From an uncultured Draconibacterium sp. (GTDB taxonomy: Bacteria; Bacteroidota; Bacteroidia; Bacteroidales; Prolixibacteraceae): 64,000 nt of DNA. The stretch covers positions 2,699,001 through 2,763,000 of the forward strand of contig NZ_OY781464.1 in the NCBI RefSeq assembly GCF_963676735.1, in the 5' to 3' direction. Positions 1-8,770 of this stretch are shown here, piece after piece; the stretch's first letter is position 1; the number at the start of each line of letters is the position of its first letter. Under the pieces are notes generated by a model. It saw nothing but the letters and a program-made list of their open reading frames with translations, did no database searches and was not told where the DNA came from. A program made the translations under genes and the position numbers.

Positions 1-2
1 CT

Positions 3-2012
3 ATTGCATTGTATTTTATCTTACCCGGAGAACCAAAGTTTAAATACGAATACCAAAAGGGTTTCCCGTGGCGACACGAGAATTTGGTGGCTCCGTTTGA
101 CTTTGCTATTTTAAAAACGGCCAAAGAACTGGAAGACGAAAAAGCAGAACAGCTGCAGGCGCTTGTTCCTTATTTCACCAACGACACTTTGCAAAAACAC
201 GAAAGTTTAGCGCTGCTACGCCAGGATCTGGGTTTAGACACCGACACTACAAACAGCATAAAAAACAATATTTACGAAACGCTGGCATCTACCATTTCCG
301 ATTTATACACCAATGGAATATTGCAATTTTCAGTTGACACCTACACCGAACTGAATGAAAAATCAGAAATAAATAAACGCGTTGGTAACCTGGTTCAAAA
401 AACAGACATTAAAAAGCTTAACTCCGAAAAATCAGCCTATAATATTCTGCTAAGTGCTCGTAAAAATATTGTTGATGCCGGTAATCAATACGATTGGCTT
501 AATAACCTGGTACTCGACCGCTACATTTCTGCCAACTTAATTTACGACAGGGAAACCAGCCAGAAAGAAATTGATGAGGCCACACAAAACCTTTCGGCAA
601 CCCGCGGCATGGTAAAACTTGGCGAACGTATTGTACTGGAAGGCGAAATTGTTGATGCAACAAAATACCAGCTACTGGAATCGTTAAAGGCAAGCTACGA
701 GAAAGAACGGGGCAGCGATGTAAACCGCTACATGGTAGCAGCTGGAAAAATACTTTTAATTACCGTTTTACTTAGCCTTTTGTTTGTTTTTCTTATTCTT
801 TACCGGCGCGACATTATTCAATACTTAAACAAGCTAAGTTTTATGTTATTGCTAATGGTTGGTGTGGTATTGCTTTCCAACTTCATAAACACCTTCCCCA
901 ACCTGCATATTTACATGGTTCCACTGGCAGTATTTCCTATAATGATTCGAACTTTTTTTGATTCAAGAACAGCGATTTTCACTCTAATAATTACAACCCT
1001 GCTTATCGGATTTTATGCCCCCAACAATTACGAGTTTATTCTAATCCAGGTATCGGCAGGTATTATTGCTGTTTTCAGCCTCAACAAAATGCATAGACGG
1101 GTACACCTGGTACTGGCGGCGCTTTGGGTATTTTTAACCTATGCCTTTGTTTTTACAGCACTTAACCTTATTCACGAAGGCACCTTCCTTTCGTATAATT
1201 ATACCACCTTAAAATGGTTTGCCATTAGCAGTGTACTAATTTTGCTGGTATACCCGCTGGTTTATATTTTCGAAAAACTGTTTGGCTTTGTGTCTGATGT
1301 AACCCTCATTGAAATATCGGACAGCAACCAGCCCCTGCTGCGAAAACTTGCGGAACAGGCTCCGGGTACTTTTCAACACTCGATGCAAATTGCCAACCTT
1401 GCCGAAGAGGTTATTTTACGAATTGGCGGCAACCCGTTTTTAGTGCGGGCCGGTGCGCTATACCACGACATTGGCAAAATAGGAAGACCCAATTTTTTTA
1501 TCGAAAATCAGGCCGTTGGCATGAATCCTCACGATAGAATAAGCCATTTAAAAAGTGCTGAAGTTATTATCGACCATGTAAAAAACGGTGTTAAAATGGC
1601 ACAAAAGCATAAACTTCCGGCTCCAATTATTGAATTTATTGCCACGCATCACGGAACAACAAAAGCCAAATATTTTTACCTGAAACACCAGGAGGAAAAT
1701 CCGGATAAAAACATTGATGCAAATGCCTTTGCTTACCCCGGCCCGCTGCCAAAATCGAAAGAAGCGGCAGTAGTTATGCTGGTAGATGGAATTGAAGCAG
1801 CTTCGCGGAGCATGAAAGAAAAAACACACGAAAACTTAAAGGCATTAATTGATAGTATGATTGATAAGAAAATTGAGGACAAACAACTGGATGAGTCCGA
1901 CCTTACTTTCCGCGACATCAATACCATAAAAAGTACACTGTTGGAGAAATTGATAAATATTTACCACATTCGAATTGAATACCCGGACGAGAAAAACAAA
2001 AAAAAACAGTAG
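3..2012 (+). CDS. pgpH: PgpH-type 7TM-HD cyclic-dinucleotide phosphodiesterase (5' partial)
   Basis: The reading frame is already open at the left edge, so the N-terminus lies outside the window; the TTG at 9 is only the first start-like codon inside it. About 245 residues of the extracytoplasmic 7TMR-HDED-type domain are followed by a block of hydrophobic segments (about residues 245-430) and a cytoplasmic HD domain. HD motifs are visible: the His of FQHSMQ (about 454), YHDIGK (about 485) and THHGT (about 548). Firmicute PgpH of this architecture hydrolyses cyclic di-AMP; the same role here is inferred from family membership. The tail is Lys-rich. The downstream protease gene is on the same strand but 207 bases away, so co-transcription is uncertain. 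Confidence 0.85.
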   Translation: MALYFILPGEPKFKYEYQKGFPWRHENLVAPFDFAILKTAKELEDEKAEQLQALVPYFTNDTLQKHESLALLRQDLGLDTDTTNSIKNNIYETLASTISDLYTNGILQFSVDTYTELNEKSEINKRVGNLVQKTDIKKLNSEKSAYNILLSARKNIVDAGNQYDWLNNLVLDRYISANLIYDRETSQKEIDEATQNLSATRGMVKLGERIVLEGEIVDATKYQLLESLKASYEKERGSDVNRYMVAAGKILLITVLLSLLFVFLILYRRDIIQYLNKLSFMLLLMVGVVLLSNFINTFPNLHIYMVPLAVFPIMIRTFFDSRTAIFTLIITTLLIGFYAPNNYEFILIQVSAGIIAVFSLNKMHRRVHLVLAALWVFLTYAFVFTALNLIHEGTFLSYNYTTLKWFAISSVLILLVYPLVYIFEKLFGFVSDVTLIEISDSNQPLLRKLAEQAPGTFQHSMQIANLAEEVILRIGGNPFLVRAGALYHDIGKIGRPNFFIENQAVGMNPHDRISHLKSAEVIIDHVKNGVKMAQKHKLPAPIIEFIATHHGTTKAKYFYLKHQEENPDKNIDANAFAYPGPLPKSKEAAVVMLVDGIEAASRSMKEKTHENLKALIDSMIDKKIEDKQLDESDLTFRDINTIKSTLLEKLINIYHIRIEYPDEKNKKKQ

Positions 2013-2219
2013 GTTTAAACGAAAAGTGAAGTTAAGACGTTAACTGTAAGTAGAAAAGAACTTAAACGGACGCAATAAAAAATAGGTCAATACTGCGAAA
2101 TTGAACTGATTTAATTATAGTAACACACAAAATAATGGCGCAAGTTTATACATGGCAAGAAATTGCGGTATAAATTTTGGTAACGAAAAAAATGCTAAAA
2201 ACCTGATAATTAAAAGCAG

Positions 2220-3632
2220 ATGAAAGAAATAATAAAAATAACAACACTGACTCTTCTCGTTCTAATCCTTTGTTACGGATGTTCAGAAAACGATCCTACA
2301 CCCGATGGACCGGAAGCTTCGGAATACACAAAAAAGGTAAACCGTTTTATAAAACTGGCCATGGACGACAAGTATTTCTGGAACGACGAATTGCCTGATA
2401 TTAATTACAATTACGAAACCGATTCTAAAGCCTACTTTGAAAAGCTTTTGTATACCGACGATAAATGGTCGTATATAACCGATGATATTGATGCTTTACT
2501 AAACAGTTTCGAAGGAAGAGAGAAATCCTTTGGATGGTCGCTGGCATTTTACAACATTACCAACATTAGTAAACTGGTGGCCATTGTTGAATACGTTTAC
2601 CCTGAAACACCGGCAGCGGCAGCGGGCTTTGAACGGGGAGATATTGTTTTACTGGTTAACGGCGAAGCAATATCCGAAAACAATTACCTGGACTTATTAT
2701 ATGCTGATGAGGCCGATTTTACAGTTGGTATTCCTACCGATACCGACATTGTGGCCGATACTATAATTAACATGACTTCAGGCGAATTAACACTAAATCC
2801 TGTTTTAACAAGCAATATTGTAGAACATGATGGACGACGAATTGGTTACCTTTTTTACGCCCAGTTTATACCAAATTTCGACAGCGACCTTGGCAATGTA
2901 TTTGCAAATTTTATCAGTCAACAGGTAACCGACTTAGTTGTTGACCTACGCTATAATCCGGGCGGCATTATTACTTCGGCACAATACCTTGCCTCGTGTA
3001 TTGCACCTTTAGATGTTGTTAATAATAATGAAATACTGGTACGCCTGTTTTGGAATGAACAATGGCAAAAACATTTCACCGACCGACAGATAATGAGCCA
3101 GCTTGAAGTTTATTTTAACAACCAGATACCTACTAAAATGGGCTTAAACAAGGTTTATTTTCTAACCGGACCGTACACTGCTTCCGCATCAGAGCTTACC
3201 ATTACCGGTTTAAAGCCATACATGTCGGAGGTAATTACTGTTGGCGACACTACCTACGGGAAATATACCGCGTCGCAAACCCTTCTACCCTCAACCTATT
3301 TAAATGATAGTGATGCCGAGGAAATAAGCAACTGGGGACTACAACCCATTGTTTTGCGTTATGCAAATTCTGCCGGTGTAACTGATTTTAAGGATGGCTT
3401 TGCTCCGGATATTCCGGCCGATGACAATTTACTGAATGCAGTGCCCCTTGGCGATAAAACAGACCCCCTGTTTAAAGCTGCCATTGAGCACATTACCGGA
3501 AGCCCTGTTGTAGCTTTAAAAAGTGCAAAAAAAGTAAATTTCAGCTATGAGCTTTTCGACCGTGGGTTTTCTCGTTTCGATAGGAACAAGCGACAACTGC
3601 CACTTGATAAATTTGTTACAGCTACCGAATAA
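2220..3632 (+). CDS. S41 family C-terminal processing peptidase, lipoprotein
   Basis: 470 aa. A signal peptide ends in a lipobox-like LCYGCS, so the protein is probably lipid-anchored and then sorted to the outer membrane or periplasm. A PDZ-like segment (about residues 115-190, with PETPAAAAGFERGD typical of the PDZ carboxylate-binding region) precedes the peptidase core. The core shows VDLRYNPGG, the nucleophile region TASASEL (Ser near 321) and TYGKYTAS, whose Lys would be the general base of the Ser-Lys dyad. Bacteroidota carry many such S41 lipoproteins, which cleave partly unfolded substrates at C-terminal sites; the substrate is unknown. ATG at 2220 places the signal peptide correctly. 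Confidence 0.85.
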   Translation: MKEIIKITTLTLLVLILCYGCSENDPTPDGPEASEYTKKVNRFIKLAMDDKYFWNDELPDINYNYETDSKAYFEKLLYTDDKWSYITDDIDALLNSFEGREKSFGWSLAFYNITNISKLVAIVEYVYPETPAAAAGFERGDIVLLVNGEAISENNYLDLLYADEADFTVGIPTDTDIVADTIINMTSGELTLNPVLTSNIVEHDGRRIGYLFYAQFIPNFDSDLGNVFANFISQQVTDLVVDLRYNPGGIITSAQYLASCIAPLDVVNNNEILVRLFWNEQWQKHFTDRQIMSQLEVYFNNQIPTKMGLNKVYFLTGPYTASASELTITGLKPYMSEVITVGDTTYGKYTASQTLLPSTYLNDSDAEEISNWGLQPIVLRYANSAGVTDFKDGFAPDIPADDNLLNAVPLGDKTDPLFKAAIEHITGSPVVALKSAKKVNFSYELFDRGFSRFDRNKRQLPLDKFVTATE

Positions 3633-3651
3633 CTTATAAATCATATACAAC

Positions 3652-3685
3652 AATGGGTGTTTCAGGTGAAATGCCCATTTTTTTT
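3652..3685 (+). terminator. Rho-independent terminator after the S41 peptidase gene
   Basis: An 11-bp stem (AATGGGTGTTT / AAATGCCCATT, with a G-U pair) closes a six-base loop and runs into a T-run, 20 bases after the peptidase stop codon. Confidence 0.75.
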
Positions 3686-3692
3686 GCAAAAT

Positions 3693-3718
3693 AAAAGGCC
3701 ACCCTATGGTAGCCTTCT
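3693..3718. terminator. Hairpin between convergent genes, possibly bidirectional terminator
   Basis: AAGGCCACC, loop CTAT, GGTAGCCTT (one mismatch) lies between convergent genes. T-rich sequence follows on the minus strand, so it could back up termination from either side. Confidence 0.5.
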
Positions 3719-3740
3719 AATAAAACCTAAACCAAACCTA

Positions 3741-3772
3741 AGAAAAAATGTACCTCATTAAGAATTGAGGTA
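3741..3772 (-). terminator. Terminator of the DUF2807 gene
   Basis: TACCTCA / TGAGGTA stem (3751-3772), followed on the minus strand by CATTTTTTCTT, starting 14 bases after the stop codon of the DUF2807 gene. Confidence 0.5.
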
Positions 3773-3785
3773 TGAGTAGAATATT

Positions 3786-4478
3786 TTAATCGCGTTTTAC
3801 GCTTCCCAGCCCTTCAATATCGCGGGTAACTTTTGGGTTTCCGGTATACCTTACCTTACCAACACCTTCAATTTTTGCATACAGGGTTTCCTCGGCATGT
3901 ACCGAGCCTGTTCCCACTCCTTCAATTCTAAAACTGGCATCCTTAACGCGCAGTTCTTCGGCATCCACATGCCCTGCCCCCGACAGTTTTACACTCAGGC
4001 GATCAGCAATCCCGTCAAGGTTTACCAATACACCACCTTCTCCGATTATTTCAACATCATTTGCTTTTAAATCAATATTCAGCTTTGCTCCCCCTTCAAC
4101 ATGCACCAATAAATCGTTTAAATCAAGGTATCCATCGGTGCGCAAATTCAAACCTCCCTGCGCTTTAATACCCTCTAAATCAACAAAAGTTATGTACAAC
4201 CGAATACGTTCATAGTTAATAAAATCCCGATCCATAATCAATTGCAATTCATCTCCCCTGTTTTCAACCCTAAGGTAATCGAGTACATCATCATCAGTAG
4301 TTCTTATCGTTAATTTGCACACATCGCCTTGTGTTAAAAATACTTTGTAACCACCTTCCATGTATATAGAGGTGAAATTGCGAACCGAATACGCCTTTGA
4401 GTCCCAATTCGAATCATCCTGAGCAGTTAACTGAAGAGTAAACAGAATTGATAATGTGAGCAGAAGTGCCGTTTTCAT
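3786..4478 (-). CDS. DUF2807 (head GIN domain) secreted protein
   Basis: 230 aa. A Sec signal peptide (MKTALLLTLSILFTLQLTAQ) is followed by a repetitive beta-rich body with recurring short strands and Gly-rich turns such as VEGGAKL, GEGGVLV, LSGAGHV, IEGVGTG, IEGVGKV and IEGLGSV. This pattern matches DUF2807, a right-handed parallel beta-helix family labelled 'putative auto-transporter adhesin, head GIN domain'. These proteins are common in Bacteroidota and their function is unknown. The protein is probably periplasmic or surface-exposed. It is monocistronic, with its own -7 promoter motif and terminator. Confidence 0.85.
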   Translation of the reverse strand: MKTALLLTLSILFTLQLTAQDDSNWDSKAYSVRNFTSIYMEGGYKVFLTQGDVCKLTIRTTDDDVLDYLRVENRGDELQLIMDRDFINYERIRLYITFVDLEGIKAQGGLNLRTDGYLDLNDLLVHVEGGAKLNIDLKANDVEIIGEGGVLVNLDGIADRLSVKLSGAGHVDAEELRVKDASFRIEGVGTGSVHAEETLYAKIEGVGKVRYTGNPKVTRDIEGLGSVKRD

Positions 4479-4500
4479 AGCTTTTTATTTTTAATACAAC

Positions 4501-4508
4501 CAAAAATA
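4501..4508 (-). promoter_or_regulatory. Bacteroidota-type -7 element for the DUF2807 gene
   Basis: On the minus strand this reads TATTTTTG, a perfect TAnnTTTG match, 22 bases before the ATG. I see no matching -33 TTG at the usual spacing, so only the -7 half is supported. Confidence 0.4.
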
Positions 4509-4626
4509 AACGATACCCGGCTATGCTGTTTCATTATTTCGATGAATGCTTGAATTTAGTAGATAAATGGTGTTTTTACCTGATTTAGATTAGAGAGAAT
4601 ATTGGAACAGATAGCTTTTTAGAGAA

Positions 4627-5214
4627 CTATTTTTGATGCATTTTTTGCAAAAATAGTAAACCATAAAAAATAAAACCGGTGATGGCAAGCAGCAAAAAAA
4701 TATCCATTAAACTAAAACTACTCATCGAAAGAATATGGTAGCTGATAAAGACTAATGCCGTAACGGCACCAATCATAAGGCTTTTAACAAATAGTTGATG
4801 ATAGGCTTTTACCAACTGTGCCGAACTAATAATCCAAAACACGCCAAAAAGTAAAACCAACAATCCTTCGGGCAGCTTTCCAGCTTTTATTTCCATTAAA
4901 CCAAAAACCAATGGCAAAACTCCGCACAAAACAAGGCTGCGTGCTATGCTTCTTCGAATTTTAACTCGGTTCTCCTGTCGTTTTATGCACGGAAAAAATG
5001 AAAAATGAAGCTCTTCGCACCTAAATTCTTCAGCCATTAAGTCTTGCTCCGAATATATTATTTTACGTCGAATAGCCTCCTGAACGGCAAGTTTGGCCGC
5101 TTCAGGCTGATAATGCTTGCGTAGCTTCAAAATTTCAATTAACTGTTCGTCCGAGCAATCCAGAATGTTCTTTTTAAAATCAAGCTCTGGTTTTACAGAT
5201 CGTTTATGCCACAT
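4627..5214 (-). CDS. Small integral membrane protein of unknown function
   Basis: 195 aa from ATG 5214; a longer reading would need a TTG at 5244. The N-terminal ~90 residues are soluble and charged (DEQLIEILKLRKHYQPEAAK, then QEAIRRKIIYSEQDL). They resemble the short regulatory stretch that often precedes membrane segments in Bacteroidota proteins. Four hydrophobic segments follow. I do not recognise the family. It is divergent from the aldehyde reductase gene across a short AT-rich gap, so the two could share a control region. Confidence 0.6.
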   Translation of the reverse strand: MWHKRSVKPELDFKKNILDCSDEQLIEILKLRKHYQPEAAKLAVQEAIRRKIIYSEQDLMAEEFRCEELHFSFFPCIKRQENRVKIRRSIARSLVLCGVLPLVFGLMEIKAGKLPEGLLVLLFGVFWIISSAQLVKAYHQLFVKSLMIGAVTALVFISYHILSMSSFSLMDIFLLLAITGFIFYGLLFLQKMHQK

Positions 5215-5283
5215 TTTATATTTTTGTACTTTGAACAGATTCAAAAACTATTCGTTTAGATTAAATAATCAAAAATAAAATTC

Positions 5284-6444
5284 ATGTACAATTTTGAGTA
5301 TAAAAACCCGGTAAAGATTCTTTTCGGGAAAGACACGATTTCAAAACTTGGCGGAGAAGTTCCGCGTAAGGCAAATATTTTAATGACCTACGGCGGTGGA
5401 AGCATAAAACGCACCGGAGTTTACGACCAGGTAAAAGCAGCCCTGGCTGGTTACAATCTTATTGAGTTTGGTGGCATTGAGGCGAATCCACACTACGAAA
5501 CCTGCATGAAAGCAGTTGAAGTAGTAAAGGAAAATAAAATCGACTTTTTACTTGCTGTTGGTGGGGGTTCGGTATTGGACGCCACAAAATTTATTGCCAG
5601 TGCAGCTTTGTATGAAAATGGCGATCCGTGGGATATTCTTGCGCTTGCCGGTAAAGTAGTAGTTGAAAAGGCCCTGCCACTTGGTGCTGTTTTAACTTTG
5701 CCGGCTACCGGTTCCGAAATGAATGGCAATGCCGTAATTACCCGAGTGGAAACACAGGAAAAAAAGGCATTTGGTTCGCCTTTGGTAATGCCGCAATTTT
5801 CAGTTCTCGATCCGCAATGTGTTTTTACTTTGCCCGATCGCCAGGTTGCCAACGGTATTGTTGATGCCTTTGTGCATGTTTTTGAACAGTACCTGACTTA
5901 CGACGTTAATTCGCCACTGCAAGACCGCATGGCCGAGAGCATTTTAACCACACTAATAGAAGAAGGGCCAAAAGTTTTGGCCAATAGAACCGACTACGAA
6001 GCAGCTGCAAACTTTATGTGGAGCGCAACAATGGCTTTAAACGGAATAATTGCTGTTGGTGTGCCACAGGATTGGTCGACACACCAGATTGGCCACGAAC
6101 TTACCGCATTTCATGGTATAGACCACGCCCGAACGCTGGCAATTGTTTTGCCCGGATTAATGAAAATTAAACGCAGCAATAAAAAGGAAAAAATTGTGCA
6201 ATACGGCGAACGTATTTGGGGAGTTAAAGAAGGAAATATTGACGAAAGAATTGATGCCAGCATTGCCAAAACTGTTGAGTTTTTTGAATCGGTTGGTATT
6301 GCCTGCCGTTTGCCCGATTATGATGTACCAAAAGACACGATAGACAAAATAGTTCAGCGCTTTAAAGAAAGTAATGCCGCGATTGGCGAAAAACGCGATA
6401 TGGACTACCAGGAGATTGAAGAAATTTTAATGGATCGCTTGTAA
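5284..6444 (+). CDS. yqhD: YqhD-type iron-containing alcohol dehydrogenase / aldehyde reductase
   Basis: 386 aa, almost exactly the length of E. coli YqhD. Visible motifs are GGGS in the nucleotide-binding fold (AVGGGSVLDATKF), PATGSEMNGNAV, and the metal site made of Asp and His in NGIVDAFVHVFEQY plus two His in the GHELTAFHGIDHART region. This set matches the YqhD/BdhA branch of iron-type alcohol dehydrogenases. These are cytoplasmic NADPH-dependent enzymes that reduce short-chain aldehydes, including products of lipid peroxidation and methylglyoxal. Cofactor preference cannot be proven from sequence. It is transcribed alone and converges on the broken aminotransferase gene. Confidence 0.9.
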   Translation: MYNFEYKNPVKILFGKDTISKLGGEVPRKANILMTYGGGSIKRTGVYDQVKAALAGYNLIEFGGIEANPHYETCMKAVEVVKENKIDFLLAVGGGSVLDATKFIASAALYENGDPWDILALAGKVVVEKALPLGAVLTLPATGSEMNGNAVITRVETQEKKAFGSPLVMPQFSVLDPQCVFTLPDRQVANGIVDAFVHVFEQYLTYDVNSPLQDRMAESILTTLIEEGPKVLANRTDYEAAANFMWSATMALNGIIAVGVPQDWSTHQIGHELTAFHGIDHARTLAIVLPGLMKIKRSNKKEKIVQYGERIWGVKEGNIDERIDASIAKTVEFFESVGIACRLPDYDVPKDTIDKIVQRFKESNAAIGEKRDMDYQEIEEILMDRL

Positions 6445-6483
6445 TAAGCTGGTAGCCTAAGAAGAAAATAGGGGAACAAGTAA

Positions 6484-7305
6484 TTAGCCTTGCTTGTTTC
6501 CCAACCTCCTCACTTGAATATCCTCCTGAATTAGCTGCGCATACACTTTCATTAATTTTCGCAACAATTTATTGTTTACATCGTACCCAACTTTTTCTAC
6601 CTGCACTACAGGCAGTAATTTGGGCGAGGTTCCGGTAATAAACATCGCATCAAAATCTGATATCTCATTCAGGTAAATTTCTGTTTCATTTACCCGGTAG
6701 TTCAATATTTCGGCGCATTTAATTGTTTTTTGGCGGGTAATTCCTAACAAGACCTTATCTCCCGGAGGTGTAAAAATCTCATCATTTCTAATAAAAAAAA
6801 CATTACTCCGACTCCCTTCCGTAACCCGATTTAAATGATCAATCAATAATACTTCGTAGAAATTATTTTCGGTCATTAGTTGGTTGGCACGCTTTCGTAC
6901 CTCTGTTTGAAAAACTTATGCATTGGGATTTACCCGTTCGGCAAATAGCAAACCACAATTCACACCCCTGACATAATCCCTGGCATCCGGATATTTGTGG
7001 GAAATAAAAAAAGCTTTCAGATTGGTTTTGCACGACAGCAAAATATTCCCCTCGTTCACCTCATTTTTAGCAATTAGCTGGTTCAAATACGATTGAATTT
7101 GTGTGCAGCTGTAACGAATTTCGCGTCCGGCCAATCCTGCCGAATAGTTAAATCGGCTAAGGTGCTCGTTTAAAAACAGAGGAACACCGTTAACAACACG
7201 TAACACCTCGTAAATTCCACCTTCATTTTCAGAAGGAATAAATGATGAAACCGGTTGTAACTGACCATTAAAAATAAAATATTTATGAATTGGAAAAGGT
7301 GCCAT
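6484..7305 (-). pseudogene. Class IV aminotransferase (PabC/D-amino-acid transaminase-like) interrupted by one in-frame stop
   Basis: From ATG 7305 the frame runs 129 codons to a TAA at 6916-6918 and then continues in the same frame for 143 codons to the natural stop. There is no frameshift. Downstream family motifs are intact: YEVLLIDH, TEGSRSNVFF, LLGITRQKTI and FITGTSPK. Counting back 20 residues from the YE of YEVLL, as in D-amino-acid transaminase, places the stop at the expected PLP-binding Lys (AAA to TAA is one change). The family makes branched-chain or D-amino acids or 4-aminobenzoate; which one applies here cannot be decided. Alternatives are an assembly error, a recent nonsense mutation, or reinitiation at ATG 6876. 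The upstream ATG at 7404 would overlap the divergent neighbour and was not used. Confidence 0.85.
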
Positions 7306-7353
7306 GTTTATCTTTTGTGGTAAATTTATAGAATTGTTTGAAAAGCAGCTTAA

Positions 7354-7923
7354 ATGCCCGTTAAAATTCCATATCCCGTACAGTTTAATCCGTATAAACA
7401 TCATTTCGGATTTTTATTAGATGAGATTGTACGTTGGCAAGCTGCCAATAAAAATGAGCTAAAAGAATACCTGCAGAGAATAGGAAATAATATTTGCGAC
7501 TTTTACCTCGGTGCTTTGAGTTGTCACGAGGTTTGCGCGTTTTGTTCGGAATATTTTAAACATTTAAAAATTAATAATAAACAAGCCTTGATAATCTGGC
7601 TGGGCAATTCGGATTGGAAAAAAATAAGTTTACCAGACCACTCGGAATGGTTAATAAAACCGGGCAATCTAGCTCAACGGTATGTGCACATTCATCCTGC
7701 AAAATATTCGGAGCATACCATTCGGGTGCGTGCCACAACTTTAAAAACGGTATTGGCCCTCGTTATTCATCAATTACCCTTACAAACCAATGCCACGCGC
7801 AACCTGCAACATGTTAATCAAATAAGAAAAGATTACCTCGACCTTTCTCCGGTTAAATCGGTACACAAAAGCCAAAGCAGAATAGTAAAACTCTGGCAGC
7901 TTTTTGAGGATAAAAGTTTTTAG
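7354..7923 (+). CDS. Conserved hypothetical protein, divergent from the aminotransferase
   Basis: 189 aa, soluble, no signal peptide. The N-terminal half has two Cys-containing stretches (NNICDFYLGAL and CHEVCAFCSEYF) and the central part has WLGNSDWKKISLPDHSEW and RYVHIHPAKYS. The C-terminal end is basic. I do not recognise the family. The paired Cys and His could suggest metal binding, but there is no clear zinc-finger spacing. It starts 48 bases from the aminotransferase ATG on the opposite strand, and its stop lies 18 bases before the end of the convergent LytTR regulator gene. Confidence 0.6.
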   Translation: MPVKIPYPVQFNPYKHHFGFLLDEIVRWQAANKNELKEYLQRIGNNICDFYLGALSCHEVCAFCSEYFKHLKINNKQALIIWLGNSDWKKISLPDHSEWLIKPGNLAQRYVHIHPAKYSEHTIRVRATTLKTVLALVIHQLPLQTNATRNLQHVNQIRKDYLDLSPVKSVHKSQSRIVKLWQLFEDKSF

Positions 7924-7941
7924 CTAAGGCTAAAATTTCTA

Positions 7942-8664
7942 CTACCCCTGCAGCTGAAGCACTTCGAGAACCGCATTTTTATAACTGCGCCCAATAGGCA
8001 GTTCCTTTCCGGGTACCTCAATACTACTTGAAGTAAAGGCCTCTATTTTTGACAGCGAAACAATAAATGATTTATGGATGCGCATAAAACTGTTTTCGGG
8101 CAATTTTTCAGCCATATTGGTCATACTGTTTTTGGTAATTATTTTTTTGTCGGTGGTATAAATTTGCACATACTCGCTCAATCCCTCCACATACAGTATT
8201 TCGTTTAACTGAACCTTAAGTACTTTTTTATTTTCTTTTACATAGATAAAAGCCTCTTCGGTGTTGCCATGTGCTACCGGTGTTGGTTGATCGGGCGGCA
8301 CATCATCCTGAATGGATTGATAGTACTTATTTACTGATTTTAAGAAACGTTCAAAAGTTATTGGTTTTAGCAGAAAGTCGACAACATCCAGCTCAAAACC
8401 TTCAAGGGCATATTCGCGATAGGCAGTAGTAATAATAACTTTGGGTGGATTTTTTAAAGTACGTAAAAATTCGATTCCGGTTATTTGTGGCATCTGAATG
8501 TCCATAAACATCAAATCAATTTTATGGTTATGCAATTCTTGCAGGGCTTTCATGGCATCGCCACATTCAGCACAAATTTCAAAGTTATCGAGTTTTTCGA
8601 TATGAGATCGCATCAAATCACGTGCGAGAGGCTCATCATCAATAATGAGGCACTTTGTTTTCAT
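7942..8664 (-). CDS. LytTR-family response regulator
   Basis: 240 aa from ATG 8664; the longer in-frame reading to 8727 adds an unlikely basic extension. An N-terminal receiver domain has the acidic pocket IIDDEP and phospho-acceptor Asp55 in FMDIQMPQ, with Lys in LLKPIT. A linker rich in Pro and Gln (about 120-135) leads to a C-terminal LytTR DNA-binding domain (about 140-238), recognisable from LNEILYVEGLSEYVQI, MRIHKSFIVSLSKI and IPIGRSYKN-like LPIGRSYKN. The protein should be a cytoplasmic transcription factor phosphorylated by the adjacent LytS-like kinase. It is the last gene of a three-gene unit. Confidence 0.92.
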   Translation of the reverse strand: MKTKCLIIDDEPLARDLMRSHIEKLDNFEICAECGDAMKALQELHNHKIDLMFMDIQMPQITGIEFLRTLKNPPKVIITTAYREYALEGFELDVVDFLLKPITFERFLKSVNKYYQSIQDDVPPDQPTPVAHGNTEEAFIYVKENKKVLKVQLNEILYVEGLSEYVQIYTTDKKIITKNSMTNMAEKLPENSFMRIHKSFIVSLSKIEAFTSSSIEVPGKELPIGRSYKNAVLEVLQLQG

Positions 8665-8770
8665 GGTAATACGGATTAGCTTTTGTTTTCTGTTTTCTCC
8701 GAAGTTTCTGCTTCGGTCTGTTTTCAACCTGTTATTTTAATAGTACGTAAATGCTTTACAGCGTTACAGT

